Positions 35,939-46,021 of a DNA stretch of 64,000 bases are shown here, piece after piece. The position numbers were made by a program, and so were the translations under genes. The stretch is taken from NCBI RefSeq assembly GCF_017813335.1, contig NZ_JAGIYY010000004.1, forward strand, positions 186,001 to 250,000. The letters run 5' to 3'. This DNA is from Tianweitania sediminis (GTDB lineage Bacteria > Pseudomonadota > Alphaproteobacteria > Rhizobiales > Rhizobiaceae). Every line of letters begins with the position of its first letter. The first letter of the stretch is position 1. The notes below the pieces were generated by a model. That model saw only the letters and a list, made by a program, of their open reading frames with translations. It was not told where the DNA came from and made no database searches.

Positions 35939-35965
35939 AAAAAGGCGCCGGGAGGCGCCTTTTTT
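35939..35965 (+). terminator. Rho-independent terminator after dksA
   Basis: An 11-bp perfect stem (35939-35949 with 35954-35964), a GGGA loop and a run of six T. It could also serve the convergent FliO-like gene, since the left arm starts with five A. Confidence 0.92.
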
Positions 35966-35982
35966 GTGACGCGATGCTCCGC

Positions 35983-36810
35983 TCAGCGCCCTGAGGAAGG
36001 GGAAAGGTTGCCGAGCAGTCGGCTCATCTCTTCTTCAAGCGAGACTTCATCCGCATCACGGTTGCGCGCACCTGAACGCTGGTCGCCCGGCTGGGGCGGG
36101 TGGATGTTGACGTCGAGGCTATGCGGTTCCACCGACGGTGCACGTTCGCCTTGAGCGGTTGAAGCCGCGCGCGCGACCTGCGGCGAAGGCGCTTGGAAGC
36201 TGGGCTCTGCCCGCACAGGCAATCGCGCCGGTTCACGCTCCAAGGGTGGCGGAACCAGGGGCGCGGTTGCGGCGGGAGGCGGCGCGGCCTGGGAGCGCGA
36301 CGTTGGCCCTGCAGAGACAGGCGGCTCGTTGCGGGAAGGTGTGTCAACCGTCGCGGACGGGGCGGGCGCAGCGCTCCGCGCCGTAGCGGCGCTCGCCATC
36401 GCGGCTTGCGGTCGCTCCGCGCGCGGGGCAGGGGCTGCCGGTGCTTCGTCCCCCGATGCCGGCGAAACGCTGCGCTGACTTGTTGCAACAGGCTCTTCCC
36501 GGCGCGGTGCATAAGGCGGTCGGATGCCTTGCTCCACAACAACATCTGTGGGGCCGCCGATCAAAATCAGATGCTCCACATCGTCGCGGCGCACCAGCAC
36601 AAGCCGGCGGTTGGCATCCACAGCCGTCGCATCCATCACCGCCAGTCTGGCTTTGCGATTGCGCCCACCCATCACGAAGGTGCCGGAAGAAAGGCCGCGC
36701 AATAAGCGCAGCACGATGAGAAGCAGAATAAGAACGGCCAGCGCTATCACGGTCCACATCACAGCGGGCGCGTATTCGGGGCCGACGATCGATTCAAACC
36801 AGGCGATCAA
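35983..36810 (-). CDS. FliO-like membrane protein with long Pro/Ala-rich tail
   Basis: A 275-residue protein. A single membrane helix at about 18-38 (VIALAVLILLLIVLRLL) is followed by the FliO/MopB-type cytoplasmic domain (about 45-100), with the pattern RLAVMDATAVDANRRLVLVRRDDVEHLILIGG, including the conserved LVLVRRD..H.L..GG. FliO helps assemble the FliPQR gate of the flagellar export apparatus. Residues about 110-255 are low-complexity Pro, Ala, Arg and Glu. No other flagellar gene lies in the window, so a flagellar role is inferred from the domain only. Confidence 0.78.
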   Translation of the reverse strand: MIAWFESIVGPEYAPAVMWTVIALAVLILLLIVLRLLRGLSSGTFVMGGRNRKARLAVMDATAVDANRRLVLVRRDDVEHLILIGGPTDVVVEQGIRPPYAPRREEPVATSQRSVSPASGDEAPAAPAPRAERPQAAMASAATARSAAPAPSATVDTPSRNEPPVSAGPTSRSQAAPPPAATAPLVPPPLEREPARLPVRAEPSFQAPSPQVARAASTAQGERAPSVEPHSLDVNIHPPQPGDQRSGARNRDADEVSLEEEMSRLLGNLSPSSGR

Positions 36811-36973
36811 AAAAGCTTCCAGTGCTGCTCTGCTTGAAGGTGTGGCACGTTAATCACGCACCGCTTCATCCGGCAAGCGCGGCGCTCCGCGCGGGATCAA
36901 CTCGGGTGCGACACCTTTCCGCTCCGACCGGAATGTGATTCAACAAACCGGGGCAGGGAATCGGACAGCAGGC

Positions 36974-39574
36974 ATGGCCAGGGATCTGAATGGAGCGGGG
37001 TCTTCCGCGCCGGTCGTGGATCAAAACACGCGGCCGGGCACGGTCACGCGCCTTTTGATCTTCACCATCGTGCTGATCATCGCGGCAATCCTCTTTACGC
37101 TTTTCCGCGAACGGCTGGGCGATCCGTTCCTTTTGGGGATGCTCGGCATCCTGGCGATGATCGGCGTGGGATATCTTTTCGCCACCGCAATCGGCTTCGT
37201 CCAGATTGCGCCACGTTCGAGTTCCGACGACCTGTCCAAGGCGTTCGTCGATACGATGCGGCAGGGGCTGCTTGTTACCGATGCTAAAGGTCGCGTGCTT
37301 TACGCGAACCGCGCTTATGCAGACATGACGGGCGCCACCTCCGCCGCAGACATCAAGACGGTGGAAAGCCTGCTGTCCGACGTTCAGGATGCATCCCCCA
37401 CCATTTACCGGCTGGCGTCCGGTTTGCGCAACGGACGCGACGGTGACGGCGAGTTCCGGATGCCCAAGGCCATTCACCCCACCGGCGGGGAAGGTGCGCG
37501 CTGGTATCGGCTGGTTGCGCGCAGCTTCGTTTCGCCGGGCGAGCGTCAGCCGCTCAACGCCTGGCAGCTGGCGGATATCTCCGCCGAGCGCGCCGAGCAG
37601 GAGCGCTTCTTTCTCGACCTGCAAAAGGCCATCGACCACCTGGATCACGCGCCAGCCGGCTTTTTTGCCGCGGATCCCGATGGCGGCGTGACTTACATCA
37701 ACGCGACGCTTGCGGAATGGCTCGGCGTCGATCTTGCGAACTTTACGCCGGGATCGCTCACCCTGCGCGAAATCGTGGCCGGTGACGGCATGGCCCTGAT
37801 CCGCTCCGTGAAGGCTGACCCCGGCACCACGCGCAACGCCGTGATCGATCTCGATCTTGCAACCACAACGGGCGAAGCCTTGCCCGTTCGCTTCATGCAC
37901 CGGGTTTCGGCCACGCGCGATGGGGTTCCCGCTGCCTCCCGAACCATTGTCCTCAACCGCACGCAAGGCGAGGATTCGTCCGCCGACCTCCGCGCGTCTG
38001 AAGTCCGCTTCACCCGCTTTTTCAATTCCACGCCCATGGCGATTGCAGGTGTTGATGCACAGGGCCGTATCCTGCGCACCAACGCACCGTTCCTTTTGCT
38101 GTTCGCCACCGTGGTCGACCGGGACGCGGTAGATCGCAAGCTGCGCTTCGACAGTGTGATCCACGAGCGGGATCGCCCAGCCCTGCAGGCCGCCTTCGAG
38201 AAAGCGCGACAGCGGCAGGCGGATATCGCCCCGATCGACACCGTGCTGCCCAACAATGAAGAGCGGCACATGCGGGTTTATGTCAGCGCAGTTGCCGACC
38301 TGGGCGAAGGCGAAGAAGGCGCCGAAGAAGCGGCCATCGTTTACGTCGTGGAAACGACGGAGCAGAAGGCGCTCGAAAACCAGATGGCGCAAAGCCAAAA
38401 GATGCAGGCCGTGGGACAGCTTGCGGGCGGCATCGCGCACGACTTCAACAATGTGCTGACCGCCATCATCATGGCCTCAGACCTGCTTCTGACGAACCAT
38501 CGTCCGTCGGATCCGTCCTTCCCTGACATCATGAACATCAAGCAGAATGCAAACCGGGCGGCTTCGTTGGTGCGCCAACTGCTTGCATTCTCGCGCAAGC
38601 AAACGCTGCGGCCCCAGGTCCTGAACCTGACCGACGTTCTGGCCGATCTGCGCATGCTCTTGGCGCGGCTCGTGGGCAACAAGGTGAAGCTGCAGATCGA
38701 CCATGGTCGCGACCTGTGGCCAGTGCGCGCCGACATCGGCCAGTTCGAGCAGGTGATCGTCAATCTGGTGGTCAACGCGCGCGACGCCATGGCCGGCGGC
38801 GGCGAACTCACGGTGCGGACCCTCAATGTCCAGGCCGACGATGCCGACAGCTACGGATACCGCGAACTGGTGCCCGCCGATTACGTGGTGGTGGAAGTGC
38901 AGGACACCGGCAGCGGCATCGCGCCGGAAATCATGAAGAAGATTTTCGAGCCGTTCTTTACCACCAAGGGGGTGGGTGAAGGAACAGGCCTCGGCCTTTC
39001 CATGGTGTACGGCATCATCAAGCAGACCGGCGGCTACATCTTCTGCGACTCCGAAGTGGGCAAGGGAACGGTGTTCCGCATTTTCCTGCCGCGCCACGTG
39101 GCGGAAGTCCAACCTGCGCCCGCAGAGGATACGGCTGCCCCATCAGAGATCGCGCCGGTGGCGCCCGTGGCCGTGCAGCAGGATCTTTCCGGAACAGCGA
39201 CCGTGCTTCTTGTGGAAGACGAAGATGCCGTGCGAATGGGCGGCATGCGGGTACTGACCTCGCGCGGCTACACGGTGCACGAAGCCTCCTCCGGCGTGGA
39301 AGCCCTGGAGATCTTCGAGCAGCTCGACGGCAAGATCGACATTGTGGTGTCGGACGTGGTGATGCCCGAAATGGATGGTCCGACGCTGCTGGGCGAACTG
39401 CGCAAGCGTCAGCCGGACATCAAGTTCGTGTTCGTGTCGGGCTACGCCGAGGATGCCTTTGCGCGCAACCTGCCAGCCGACGCGCAGTTCGGCTTTCTGC
39501 CCAAGCCGTTTTCACTGAAGCAACTCGCATCAACGGTAAAGGAGGTTCTGGAAGGAGCCCCTGCGAACAAGTAG
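36974..39574 (+). CDS. cckA: Hybrid histidine kinase CckA
   Basis: Bifunctional kinase/phosphatase that feeds the ChpT-CtrA cell-cycle phosphorelay of alphaproteobacteria. The 866-residue protein has two membrane helices (about 28-47 and 55-75) and PAS-type sensor domains over about 90-460. The HisKA domain motif [15 protein letters not shown] has the phosphoacceptor His at residue 489. The ATPase domain shows [19 protein letters not shown] and [12 protein letters not shown], and the C-terminal receiver carries the phosphoacceptor Asp at residue 794 ([12 protein letters not shown]). The start is uncertain: a GTG at 36935 would add 13 residues. It is divergent from the FliO-like gene. Confidence 0.95.
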   Translation: MARDLNGAGSSAPVVDQNTRPGTVTRLLIFTIVLIIAAILFTLFRERLGDPFLLGMLGILAMIGVGYLFATAIGFVQIAPRSSSDDLSKAFVDTMRQGLLVTDAKGRVLYANRAYADMTGATSAADIKTVESLLSDVQDASPTIYRLASGLRNGRDGDGEFRMPKAIHPTGGEGARWYRLVARSFVSPGERQPLNAWQLADISAERAEQERFFLDLQKAIDHLDHAPAGFFAADPDGGVTYINATLAEWLGVDLANFTPGSLTLREIVAGDGMALIRSVKADPGTTRNAVIDLDLATTTGEALPVRFMHRVSATRDGVPAASRTIVLNRTQGEDSSADLRASEVRFTRFFNSTPMAIAGVDAQGRILRTNAPFLLLFATVVDRDAVDRKLRFDSVIHERDRPALQAAFEKARQRQADIAPIDTVLPNNEERHMRVYVSAVADLGEGEEGAEEAAIVYVVETTEQKALENQMAQSQKMQAVGQLAGGIAHDFNNVLTAIIMASDLLLTNHRPSDPSFPDIMNIKQNANRAASLVRQLLAFSRKQTLRPQVLNLTDVLADLRMLLARLVGNKVKLQIDHGRDLWPVRADIGQFEQVIVNLVVNARDAMAGGGELTVRTLNVQADDADSYGYRELVPADYVVVEVQDTGSGIAPEIMKKIFEPFFTTKGVGEGTGLGLSMVYGIIKQTGGYIFCDSEVGKGTVFRIFLPRHVAEVQPAPAEDTAAPSEIAPVAPVAVQQDLSGTATVLLVEDEDAVRMGGMRVLTSRGYTVHEASSGVEALEIFEQLDGKIDIVVSDVVMPEMDGPTLLGELRKRQPDIKFVFVSGYAEDAFARNLPADAQFGFLPKPFSLKQLASTVKEVLEGAPANK

Positions 39575-39649
39575 GCGCAGTGCGGGCCTCGTCGGAACCG
39601 AGCCTTGGGGAGAGCGTTTCCCAAGCGATGTAACCAGCGGAGACGCGCC

Positions 39650-39844
39650 ATGAATTCGAACCCCCAGGACAAGGCACATGCGGCCGAATCACCGGCGGTA
39701 AAGTCGCTCGAGCAGGAGAAATCCGACAAGGCGCGTGTGGACAAAAGGGGGTCCCTGACGGAAGCGGTTGAAGAAACCTTCCCGGCCAGTGACCCGGTTT
39801 CCGCCTCCAACCCCACCAAGCCCGGCGCGCCCGAGGACGAATAA
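39650..39844 (+). CDS. Small FPASDP-motif protein
   Basis: A 64-residue, highly charged, probably disordered protein. Its C-terminal half contains SLTEAVEETFPASDPVSASNP, a motif (EaxxETFPASDPp) that recurs in many short alphaproteobacterial proteins, often near stress genes; no function is established to my knowledge. The ATG at 39650 has GGAG 7 nt upstream. It sits in the gap between cckA and the OmpA-type lipoprotein gene, on the same strand. Confidence 0.7.
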   Translation: MNSNPQDKAHAAESPAVKSLEQEKSDKARVDKRGSLTEAVEETFPASDPVSASNPTKPGAPEDE

Positions 39845-39882
39845 CCAACCGCGATCCACCTTTCGCCGCATTCTGTGTTAAG

Positions 39883-39910
39883 AGCGGCCGGCTTGCCGAA
39901 GCCGGCCGCT
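39883..39910 (+). terminator. Strong stem-loop, probable terminator
   Basis: A perfect 12-bp GC-rich stem (39883-39894 with 39899-39910) with a GCCG loop, ending 35 bp before the OmpA lipoprotein gene. The T tract downstream is poor (TCGGCGTTTC), so it could also be a structured leader of the next gene. Confidence 0.5.
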
Positions 39911-39945
39911 TCGGCGTTTCAGGACCGAAAAAGGGGGATCCATTT

Positions 39946-40593
39946 ATGCGCGTCATCGTCGCCACTGCAATCACGGGAGCGCTGCTCGTCGGCGCTTGCA
40001 CCACCGACCCTTACACCGGCCAGCAGAAGATCTCGAACACGGCCGGAGGCGCAGCAATTGGCGCTGGTCTCGGCGCACTGGGCGGCATGCTTGTGGGTGG
40101 CGATGATCGCCGCAATGCGCTGATCGGCGCGGGCATCGGCGCCTTGGCCGGTGGAGCAGCTGGCGCTTACATGGACCGACAGGAAGCCGAGCTGCGCGCC
40201 CAGCTTCAGGGCACGGGCGTATCCGTGTCGCGCATGGGCGACCGCATTGTCCTCAACATGCCGTCCAACATCACTTTTGCGACCGATCAGGACGCGGTGA
40301 TGCCGGGCTTCTATGGCACTCTCAACGCGGTGGCGCTTGTTCTGAAGAAGTACAACCAGACGATCGTGGACGTGAACGGCCACACCGACTCGCAAGGCAG
40401 CGACGCCTACAATTACGGTTTGTCGCAGCGTCGCGCGAGCTCGGTCGCCGATTACCTCAGCGCCCAAGGCGTAGACGGCCGCCGCTTTGCGGTCAACGGA
40501 TATGGCGAAACGCAGCCGATCGCGTCCAACGCTTCCGAAGCCGGTCGTGCGCAGAACCGCCGCGTGGAAATCTACCTTACGCCCATCACCTGA
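39946..40593 (+). CDS. OmpA-family outer-membrane lipoprotein (YiaD-like)
   Basis: A 215-residue lipoprotein. The signal peptide ends in the lipobox LVGAC, with the acylated Cys at residue 18. A glycine-zipper region (about 32-80, GGAAIGAGLGALGG and GAGIGALAGGAAGAYMD) is followed by a C-terminal OmpA/MotB peptidoglycan-binding domain (about 100-213). Its NGHTDSQGSDAYNYGLSQRRA signature contains the Asp and Arg that hold diaminopimelate. It should tether the outer membrane to murein. The best match is the YiaD/OmpA lipoprotein group rather than Pal, because no tol genes are adjacent. Confidence 0.9.
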   Translation: MRVIVATAITGALLVGACTTDPYTGQQKISNTAGGAAIGAGLGALGGMLVGGDDRRNALIGAGIGALAGGAAGAYMDRQEAELRAQLQGTGVSVSRMGDRIVLNMPSNITFATDQDAVMPGFYGTLNAVALVLKKYNQTIVDVNGHTDSQGSDAYNYGLSQRRASSVADYLSAQGVDGRRFAVNGYGETQPIASNASEAGRAQNRRVEIYLTPIT

Positions 40594-40618
40594 GGTGGCT
40601 GCCCGCTCCTTCGGCCCG

Positions 40619-40649
40619 GCCACTGCCGCGCGTCTGCGGCGGTGGCTTT
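40619..40649 (+). terminator. Rho-independent terminator after the OmpA lipoprotein gene
   Basis: An 11-bp stem (40619-40629 with 40636-40646), including one T-G pair that is a U-G wobble only in the plus transcript. The loop is GCGTCT, followed by TTTCCTT. Confidence 0.7.
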
Positions 40650-40750
40650 CCTTGGGAGGCAGAATCGCAACGCGGCTCCGGGGCCATCAAGTGCCGCGCG
40701 GTGGACCTGTCACAGTCCTTCCCTTGCGTCATACTATCGCCAGCATCGAA

Positions 40751-40832
40751 GAACGAAGGGAAAACATAGGACTAAATTCCGTTTGTAAACAGTCGCTTGT
40801 TGCCCCTTGTAAAATGAGAACAAAGGCAGTAC
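40751..40832 (+). promoter_or_regulatory. Candidate LexA operators upstream of recA
   Basis: The alphaproteobacterial SOS box is GAAC-N7-GAAC (or GTTC-N7-GTTC). Two one-mismatch versions lie in the 308-bp gap before recA: GAAC-N7-AAAC at 40751-40765 and GAAC-N7-GTAC at 40818-40832. The second lies 70 bp before the start codon in the AT-richer stretch that should hold the promoter. No clear -35/-10 pair was found, and the remainder of the gap shows only the terminator described above. Confidence 0.35.
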
Positions 40833-40901
40833 ATCTGTCCCGTGGGTAAGCCGGTCGATCCTCACTTTCGACCAAGATAAACGACCAAGGGGTGTTGTAT
40901 C

Positions 40902-42002
40902 ATGGCGCAGAATTCGTTGCGGCTAGTCGAGGAAAGTTCGGTGGATAAATCAAAGGCTCTGGATGCGGCGCTCTCACAGATCGAGCGTGCTTTCGGCAAG
41001 GGCTCGATCATGCGGCTCGGCAAGAACGAGCAGGTAGTCGAAATTGAAACCGTTTCCACCGGTTCGCTCAGCCTCGATATTGCGTTGGGCGTTGGCGGCT
41101 TGCCCAAGGGCCGCATCATCGAAATCTATGGCCCGGAAAGCTCGGGCAAGACCACCATGGCGCTCCACACGGTTGCGGAAGCACAGAAGAAGGGTGGCAT
41201 CTGCGCCTTCGTGGATGCTGAGCATGCGCTTGATCCAGTTTATGCCCGTAAGCTCGGCGTGGATCTGGAAAACCTCCTGATCTCGCAGCCGGACACCGGT
41301 GAACAGGCGCTGGAAATCTGCGACACGCTGGTGCGCTCAGGTGCCATCGATGTTCTGGTGGTGGACTCCGTTGCAGCGCTGACCCCGCGGGCGGAAATCG
41401 AAGGTGAGATGGGCGACTCGTTGCCAGGCCTGCAGGCTCGCCTGATGAGCCAGGCGCTCCGCAAGCTGACAGCCTCCATCTCGCGCTCCAACACGATGGT
41501 GATCTTCATCAACCAGATCCGCATGAAGATCGGTGTGATGTTCGGCTCGCCGGAAACCACCACGGGCGGCAATGCGCTGAAGTTCTACGCCTCCGTGCGT
41601 CTCGACATCCGCCGCATCGGCTCGGTGAAGGATCGCGACGAGGTGGTGGGCAACCAGACCCGCGTGAAGGTGGTGAAGAACAAGCTGGCTCCGCCTTTCA
41701 AGCAGGTGGAGTTCGACATCATGTATGGCGAAGGCGTGTCGAAGACCGGCGAGCTGGTCGACCTTGGCGTCAAGGCTGGCGTGATCGAGAAATCGGGTGC
41801 CTGGTTCTCGTACAATTCGCAGCGCCTGGGGCAGGGGCGTGAAAATGCCAAGCTGTTCCTGCGCGAGCATCCGGAAGTCATGCGCGAGGTGGAACTCACC
41901 TTGCGGCAGAATGCGGGTTTGATCGCCGAGAAGTTCCTTGAAAATGGCGGTCCCGGCGGTTTGGACGGAGACGACGACGGCGACATCGCCGCGGAAGGCT
42001 GA
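40902..42002 (+). CDS. recA: Recombinase RecA
   Basis: DNA strand-exchange protein and coprotease for LexA in the SOS response. The 366-residue sequence is typical of Rhizobiales: Walker [11 protein letters not shown] near residue 78, MAW-type regions, the L1 loop around [18 protein letters not shown], the L2 loop [16 protein letters not shown], and an acidic C-terminus ([11 protein letters not shown]). GGGGTG precedes the ATG. A terminator lies 4 bp after the stop, so recA is probably monocistronic. Confidence 0.98.
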   Translation: MAQNSLRLVEESSVDKSKALDAALSQIERAFGKGSIMRLGKNEQVVEIETVSTGSLSLDIALGVGGLPKGRIIEIYGPESSGKTTMALHTVAEAQKKGGICAFVDAEHALDPVYARKLGVDLENLLISQPDTGEQALEICDTLVRSGAIDVLVVDSVAALTPRAEIEGEMGDSLPGLQARLMSQALRKLTASISRSNTMVIFINQIRMKIGVMFGSPETTTGGNALKFYASVRLDIRRIGSVKDRDEVVGNQTRVKVVKNKLAPPFKQVEFDIMYGEGVSKTGELVDLGVKAGVIEKSGAWFSYNSQRLGQGRENAKLFLREHPEVMREVELTLRQNAGLIAEKFLENGGPGGLDGDDDGDIAAEG

Positions 42003-42006
42003 CATC

Positions 42007-42035
42007 AAAGGCGTCGGAGCGATCCGGCGCCTTTT
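42007..42035 (+). terminator. Rho-independent terminator after recA
   Basis: An 11-bp stem (42007-42017 with 42024-42034), including one T-G pair, loop AGCGAT, ending in TTTT. Confidence 0.88.
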
Positions 42036-42152
42036 CTCTGTTCTGGAAGGCGTGCAGGGGCGGGCCGCACGTTCTGGACACTGACCGCGGCTTGGCGCTA
42101 AAAGGCCGGTTCTCTAGGCCGCAGCCGCGGCACTCCTTCGAAGGCCGGAAGC

Positions 42153-44819
42153 ATGAGCAGCGTCAACGACATACGGTCGACCTTTCTCGACTATTTTGCA
42201 GCCAACGGGCATCAGGTGGTTTCATCGAGTCCGCTCGTCCCGCGCAACGACCCGACGCTGATGTTCACCAATGCGGGCATGGTGCAGTTCAAGAACGTGT
42301 TTACCGGTCTTGAACAGCGGCCCTATACGCGCGCATCCACGGCCCAGAAGAGCGTGCGCGCCGGTGGCAAGCACAACGATCTCGACAATGTCGGCTACAC
42401 GGCTCGCCACCTGACCTTCTTCGAGATGCTGGGCAACTTTTCCTTCGGCGATTACTTCAAGGCCGAAGCGATCGAGCTTGCTTGGAACCTGATCACCCGG
42501 GAGTTCGCCCTTCCCAGGGATAAGCTGCTCGTCACGGTCTACCACACGGACGACGAAGCGGCCGCGCTTTGGAAGAAGATCGCCGGCTTTTCCGATGACA
42601 AGATCATCCGGATCGCCACGAGCGACAACTTCTGGGCCATGGGTGACACGGGACCCTGCGGACCGTGCTCGGAGATTTTCATCGACCGCGGCGAGCATAT
42701 CTGGGGCGGTCCTCCCGGCAGCCCGGAAGAAGACGGCGACCGGTTCCTGGAATTCTGGAACCTCGTCTTCATGCAATACGAACAGGTCACCAAGGAGGAG
42801 CGGGTCGACCTGCCGCGGCCGTCGATCGACACCGGCATGGGTCTGGAGCGCATGGCTTCCATCCTGCAGGGCGTGGAAAGCGTCTTCGAAACGGATCTGT
42901 TTCGGCATCTGATCGATGCCATTGCGTCGGCACTCGGCAAGGGCACCACGCCGGAAACGATTGCATCCTACCGGGTCATTGCCGATCACCTGCGCTCGTC
43001 CTGCTTCCTTATTGCCGACGGTGTTCTGCCGTCCAACGAAGGCCGCGGCTACGTCCTGCGCCGCATCATGCGGCGCGCAATGCGCCACGCCCAGCTGCTC
43101 GGGGCATCCGACACGGTGATGTGGAAGCTTGTGCCGGCGCTGGTGCGCGAAATGGGCCAGGCCTATCCGGAGCTGGTTCGCGGCCAGGCGCTCATAACTG
43201 AAACGCTGAAGCTTGAAGAAAGCCGGTTTCGCAAGACACTGGCACGCGGGCTCACCCTGCTGTCGGAAGCAACGGAGGACTTGGGCGAGGGCGGCACGCT
43301 CGACGGCGAAACCGCGTTCAAGCTCTACGACACGTTCGGCTTCCCGCTCGATCTCACGCAGGATGCCCTCCGCCAGCGTGGCATCGGGGTGGACGTGGCG
43401 GCCTTCGATACGGCAATGCAGCGTCAAAAGGCAGAAGCCCGCGCCAACTGGTCCGGCTCGGGCGACGCGGCAACGGAAACCGTCTGGTTTGCCGTGCGGG
43501 ATCGCGTGGGCGCCACGGAGTTCCTTGGCTACGACACCGAACAGGCGGAGGGGGTCGTCACCGCGCTTGTGCGCGAGAACGCCGAGATTGACGAGGCTTC
43601 AGAGCGCGAAACGGTGCTGGTTGTGGTGAACCAGACCCCGTTTTATGGCGAGTCCGGGGGGCAGGTCGGCGACACGGGTACGATGACCGGCGAGGGCTTC
43701 AAGCTCGAAATCACCGACACGCAAAAAAAGGGCGACGGCATCTTCGTTCACGCTGCCAAAGTCGTGTCAGGTTTGGTGCGCACTGGGATGGCCGTGGAGA
43801 TGACGGTCGATCATGCGCGCCGCACGAGGCTGCGCGCGAACCATTCGGCCACCCACCTCATCCATGAAGCGTTGCGCGAGGTGCTTGGCACCCACGTCGC
43901 GCAGAAGGGATCGCTTGTGGCGCCGGAGCGGCTGCGCTTCGACATCTCCCATCCGAAGCCGATGTCGCCGGCGGAACTGGAAGACGTGGAACGCATGGCG
44001 AATGCGATTGTCGTCCAGAACAGCCCCGTGACCACTCGCTTGATGGCCGTGGATGATGCCATCGCGGAAGGCGCCATGGCCCTGTTCGGCGAAAAATATG
44101 GCGACGAGGTTCGTGTGGTGTCGATGGGAACCGCCACGGATGGCGAACGGGCCGGCAAGGCCTATTCCACTGAGTTGTGTGGCGGCACGCATGTCACGGC
44201 AACAGGCGACATTGGCCTGATTCGCTTGCTTGCTGACACGGCCGTGGCGGCTGGCGTGCGACGCATCGAGGCTGTCACCGGCGATGCGGCCCGTCGCCAC
44301 TTGGACGAACAGGACCGTCGCTTGAAGGCGGTTGCCACGGCGCTCAAGGTGGCGCCGGCCGACGCGCCTGCCCGGGTGGAAGCGCTTGTGGAAGAGCGCC
44401 GCAAGCTCGAGCGCGAATTGGCGGATGCCCGGCGCAAGCTGGCCCTGGGTGGCGGAAACAGCGAAGCGGGCGGCGGAGCGAACAGCGAAACCGTCGCGGG
44501 CATCACCTTTGTGGGGCGCTCCGTCACGGGCGTCGCTCCAAAGGACCTGAAGCCTCTCGTCGATGATGCTAAGGGCCAGATCGGGTCTGGCATCGTGGTG
44601 TTCATCGGCGTCGGTGAAGACAACAAGGCGAGCGCCGTGGTCGGGGTGACGCCGGACCTCGTTGGCCGCTTTTCGGCTGTGGATCTTGTTCGGGTGGCTT
44701 CCGGGGCGCTTGGCGGCCAAGGCGGAGGCGGGCGGCCCGACATGGCCCAGGCCGGCGGGCCGGACGGCAGCCGGGCAGGCGAAGCAATTGCTGCCGTTAG
44801 GGCTGCGCTTGCAGCCTGA
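42153..44819 (+). CDS. alaS: Alanyl-tRNA synthetase
   Basis: Class II synthetase that charges and proofreads tRNA(Ala); 888 residues, full length. The catalytic core includes [33 protein letters not shown] in part, and GTGLGLER-like [11 protein letters not shown]. The editing domain supplies the zinc motif [11 protein letters not shown] together with CGGTHV (four metal ligands). The C-terminal DHHA1-like domain ends [15 protein letters not shown]. It follows the recA terminator by about 120 bp. The recA-alaS order is common in proteobacteria. Confidence 0.97.
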   Translation: MSSVNDIRSTFLDYFAANGHQVVSSSPLVPRNDPTLMFTNAGMVQFKNVFTGLEQRPYTRASTAQKSVRAGGKHNDLDNVGYTARHLTFFEMLGNFSFGDYFKAEAIELAWNLITREFALPRDKLLVTVYHTDDEAAALWKKIAGFSDDKIIRIATSDNFWAMGDTGPCGPCSEIFIDRGEHIWGGPPGSPEEDGDRFLEFWNLVFMQYEQVTKEERVDLPRPSIDTGMGLERMASILQGVESVFETDLFRHLIDAIASALGKGTTPETIASYRVIADHLRSSCFLIADGVLPSNEGRGYVLRRIMRRAMRHAQLLGASDTVMWKLVPALVREMGQAYPELVRGQALITETLKLEESRFRKTLARGLTLLSEATEDLGEGGTLDGETAFKLYDTFGFPLDLTQDALRQRGIGVDVAAFDTAMQRQKAEARANWSGSGDAATETVWFAVRDRVGATEFLGYDTEQAEGVVTALVRENAEIDEASERETVLVVVNQTPFYGESGGQVGDTGTMTGEGFKLEITDTQKKGDGIFVHAAKVVSGLVRTGMAVEMTVDHARRTRLRANHSATHLIHEALREVLGTHVAQKGSLVAPERLRFDISHPKPMSPAELEDVERMANAIVVQNSPVTTRLMAVDDAIAEGAMALFGEKYGDEVRVVSMGTATDGERAGKAYSTELCGGTHVTATGDIGLIRLLADTAVAAGVRRIEAVTGDAARRHLDEQDRRLKAVATALKVAPADAPARVEALVEERRKLERELADARRKLALGGGNSEAGGGANSETVAGITFVGRSVTGVAPKDLKPLVDDAKGQIGSGIVVFIGVGEDNKASAVVGVTPDLVGRFSAVDLVRVASGALGGQGGGGRPDMAQAGGPDGSRAGEAIAAVRAALAA

Positions 44820-44823
44820 TCGT

Positions 44824-44857
44824 AAAAGGGGTGGCCGGCGGCATCTCGCCAGCCACC
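44824..44857 (-). terminator. Terminator between alaS and the PRC-barrel gene
   Basis: The 11-bp stem (44830-44840 with 44847-44857) has one position that pairs (G-U) only in the minus transcript and is followed on that strand by CCTTTTA. It therefore mainly serves the PRC-barrel gene, though it may also stop alaS transcription. Confidence 0.65.
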
Positions 44858-44867
44858 TTGCTGTTCC

Positions 44868-45233
44868 TCAGTCGTCGTAGGTCTGGAACCCCTCAACCGC
44901 GGCGGCATCGGCGTTCAGCACCAGCCGGTCGCCGTTCATGGAAAAGCGGTCGAGCGGCACAACCACATCGTCCCGGTCCGGGTAGCCGGCTTCGCCGTCA
45001 AACTCCACAACAAGGGCAGTCGGCGTGGTCTCGTTGGTACCGATCACCTTTTCAACTTCGCCGATCTCCTGCCCGGCGCTGTTGTGAATGTCCATGTCAT
45101 CAAGGTCGTCCGCTTCCACGTTGAACGGTGCGACCATCACGTCGTCGTCGATCTCGACCCAGCTTGTTTGCGCAAAGGCAGGCAGGGACAGGCCGACAAA
45201 GGCTGCGGCGAGGAGGATCGGCGTTTTGGTCAT
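44868..45233 (-). CDS. Exported PRC-barrel domain protein
   Basis: A 121-residue protein with a signal peptide (LLAAAFVGLSLPAFA-Q, cleavage near residue 21). The acidic mature domain resembles a PRC-barrel: VSWVEI-like start, DLDDMDIHNSAGQEIGEVEKVI, a VVEFDG strand and the DVVVPLDRFSM strand. The mature part is very rich in Asp and Glu. Periplasmic PRC-barrel proteins of this size are frequent in Rhizobiales and of unknown function. The ATG at 45233 is chosen for the signal peptide; an in-frame start at 45308 would place 25 charged residues before it. Confidence 0.75.
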   Translation of the reverse strand: MTKTPILLAAAFVGLSLPAFAQTSWVEIDDDVMVAPFNVEADDLDDMDIHNSAGQEIGEVEKVIGTNETTPTALVVEFDGEAGYPDRDDVVVPLDRFSMNGDRLVLNADAAAVEGFQTYDD

Positions 45234-45343
45234 GAAGAAGTCTCCCTTGTTCAGTGAGACCTGAAATATGGGCCGATCAGCCTTGGCGTCAGCCCTGCTC
45301 CTGTTCACAGACGCGTCAGCAACGATGTGCCGCCGAATGTGGC

Positions 45344-45961
45344 CTACGGCTGGGCTGGCATGGCGGCATCGTCGAGTTCGTTTGCGCGCTTGAAGGCCAG
45401 CCTTTCCTTCAGGCGTTCATGGTAGGCGACAAACGCCGGTCGCTTTTCAAACGAGCCAAAGGACAGGCCGAAGCCGATATGGGAGCCAAGGTAAACATCG
45501 GCTGCCGTGAAGCGATCCCCCGCGATGAAGGACCTGCCTTCCACCGCCTTTTCGAGCGTGTCGATGACTTCCTCGTAGCTGCCATAGCCGACAAAGCCAC
45601 GTTTCTCGTCCGGCACCTGCACGCCGAGCGACCGGTTGGTCACGGCTGATTCCAGCGGTCCCGCAGCAAAGAACATCCAGCGATAATAGTCGGCGCGGTC
45701 GGCGGGCTCCGGCGCGAGGCCGGCTTCGGGAAAGGCGTCGGCGAGATAGGCGCAGATTGCCGCGCATTCGGTGATCACCTTGCTGCCGTGAACAACGGCC
45801 GGGACTTTTCCCATCGGGTTGATGCTGCGATACTCGCCCTTCATCGGCGCTCCGTACTGCACGAGGTGCGTGTCGTAGGGTTCGCCGACCTCTTCCAGCA
45901 TCCATCGGGCGATGCGGCCGCGGGACATCGGGTTCGTGTAGAGGGTGATCTTATCCATCAT
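45344..45961 (-). CDS. Glutathione S-transferase
   Basis: A 205-residue cytosolic GST. The N-terminal thioredoxin fold has ITLYTNPMSRGRIARW, with Ser near residue 13 as probable catalytic residue (Ser/Cys-type active site). It has the cis-Pro loop GKVPAV and the ITECAAIC glutathione-gamma-glutamyl contact. The all-helical C-terminal domain holds the FTAADVYLGSHIG N-capping box. The substrate is unknown. It is one of two adjacent but dissimilar GST genes; the second begins 60 bp further along the window on the same strand. Confidence 0.88.
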   Translation of the reverse strand: MMDKITLYTNPMSRGRIARWMLEEVGEPYDTHLVQYGAPMKGEYRSINPMGKVPAVVHGSKVITECAAICAYLADAFPEAGLAPEPADRADYYRWMFFAAGPLESAVTNRSLGVQVPDEKRGFVGYGSYEEVIDTLEKAVEGRSFIAGDRFTAADVYLGSHIGFGLSFGSFEKRPAFVAYHERLKERLAFKRANELDDAAMPAQP

Positions 45962-46021
45962 ATTCTCCGGCTGCGACTCATGAATGAAGCTTAGACTACC
46001 AGAGGGAAGGACAAAGACGCG

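Noticed and set aside
36866-38440. A 524-codon minus-strand open frame over cckA
   Set aside because: Antisense to a complete and well-conserved cckA; it has no start context or recognisable domain.
39600-39625. CTTGGG...CCCAAG inverted repeat after cckA considered as a terminator
   Set aside because: Only six paired bases and no T tract follow it.
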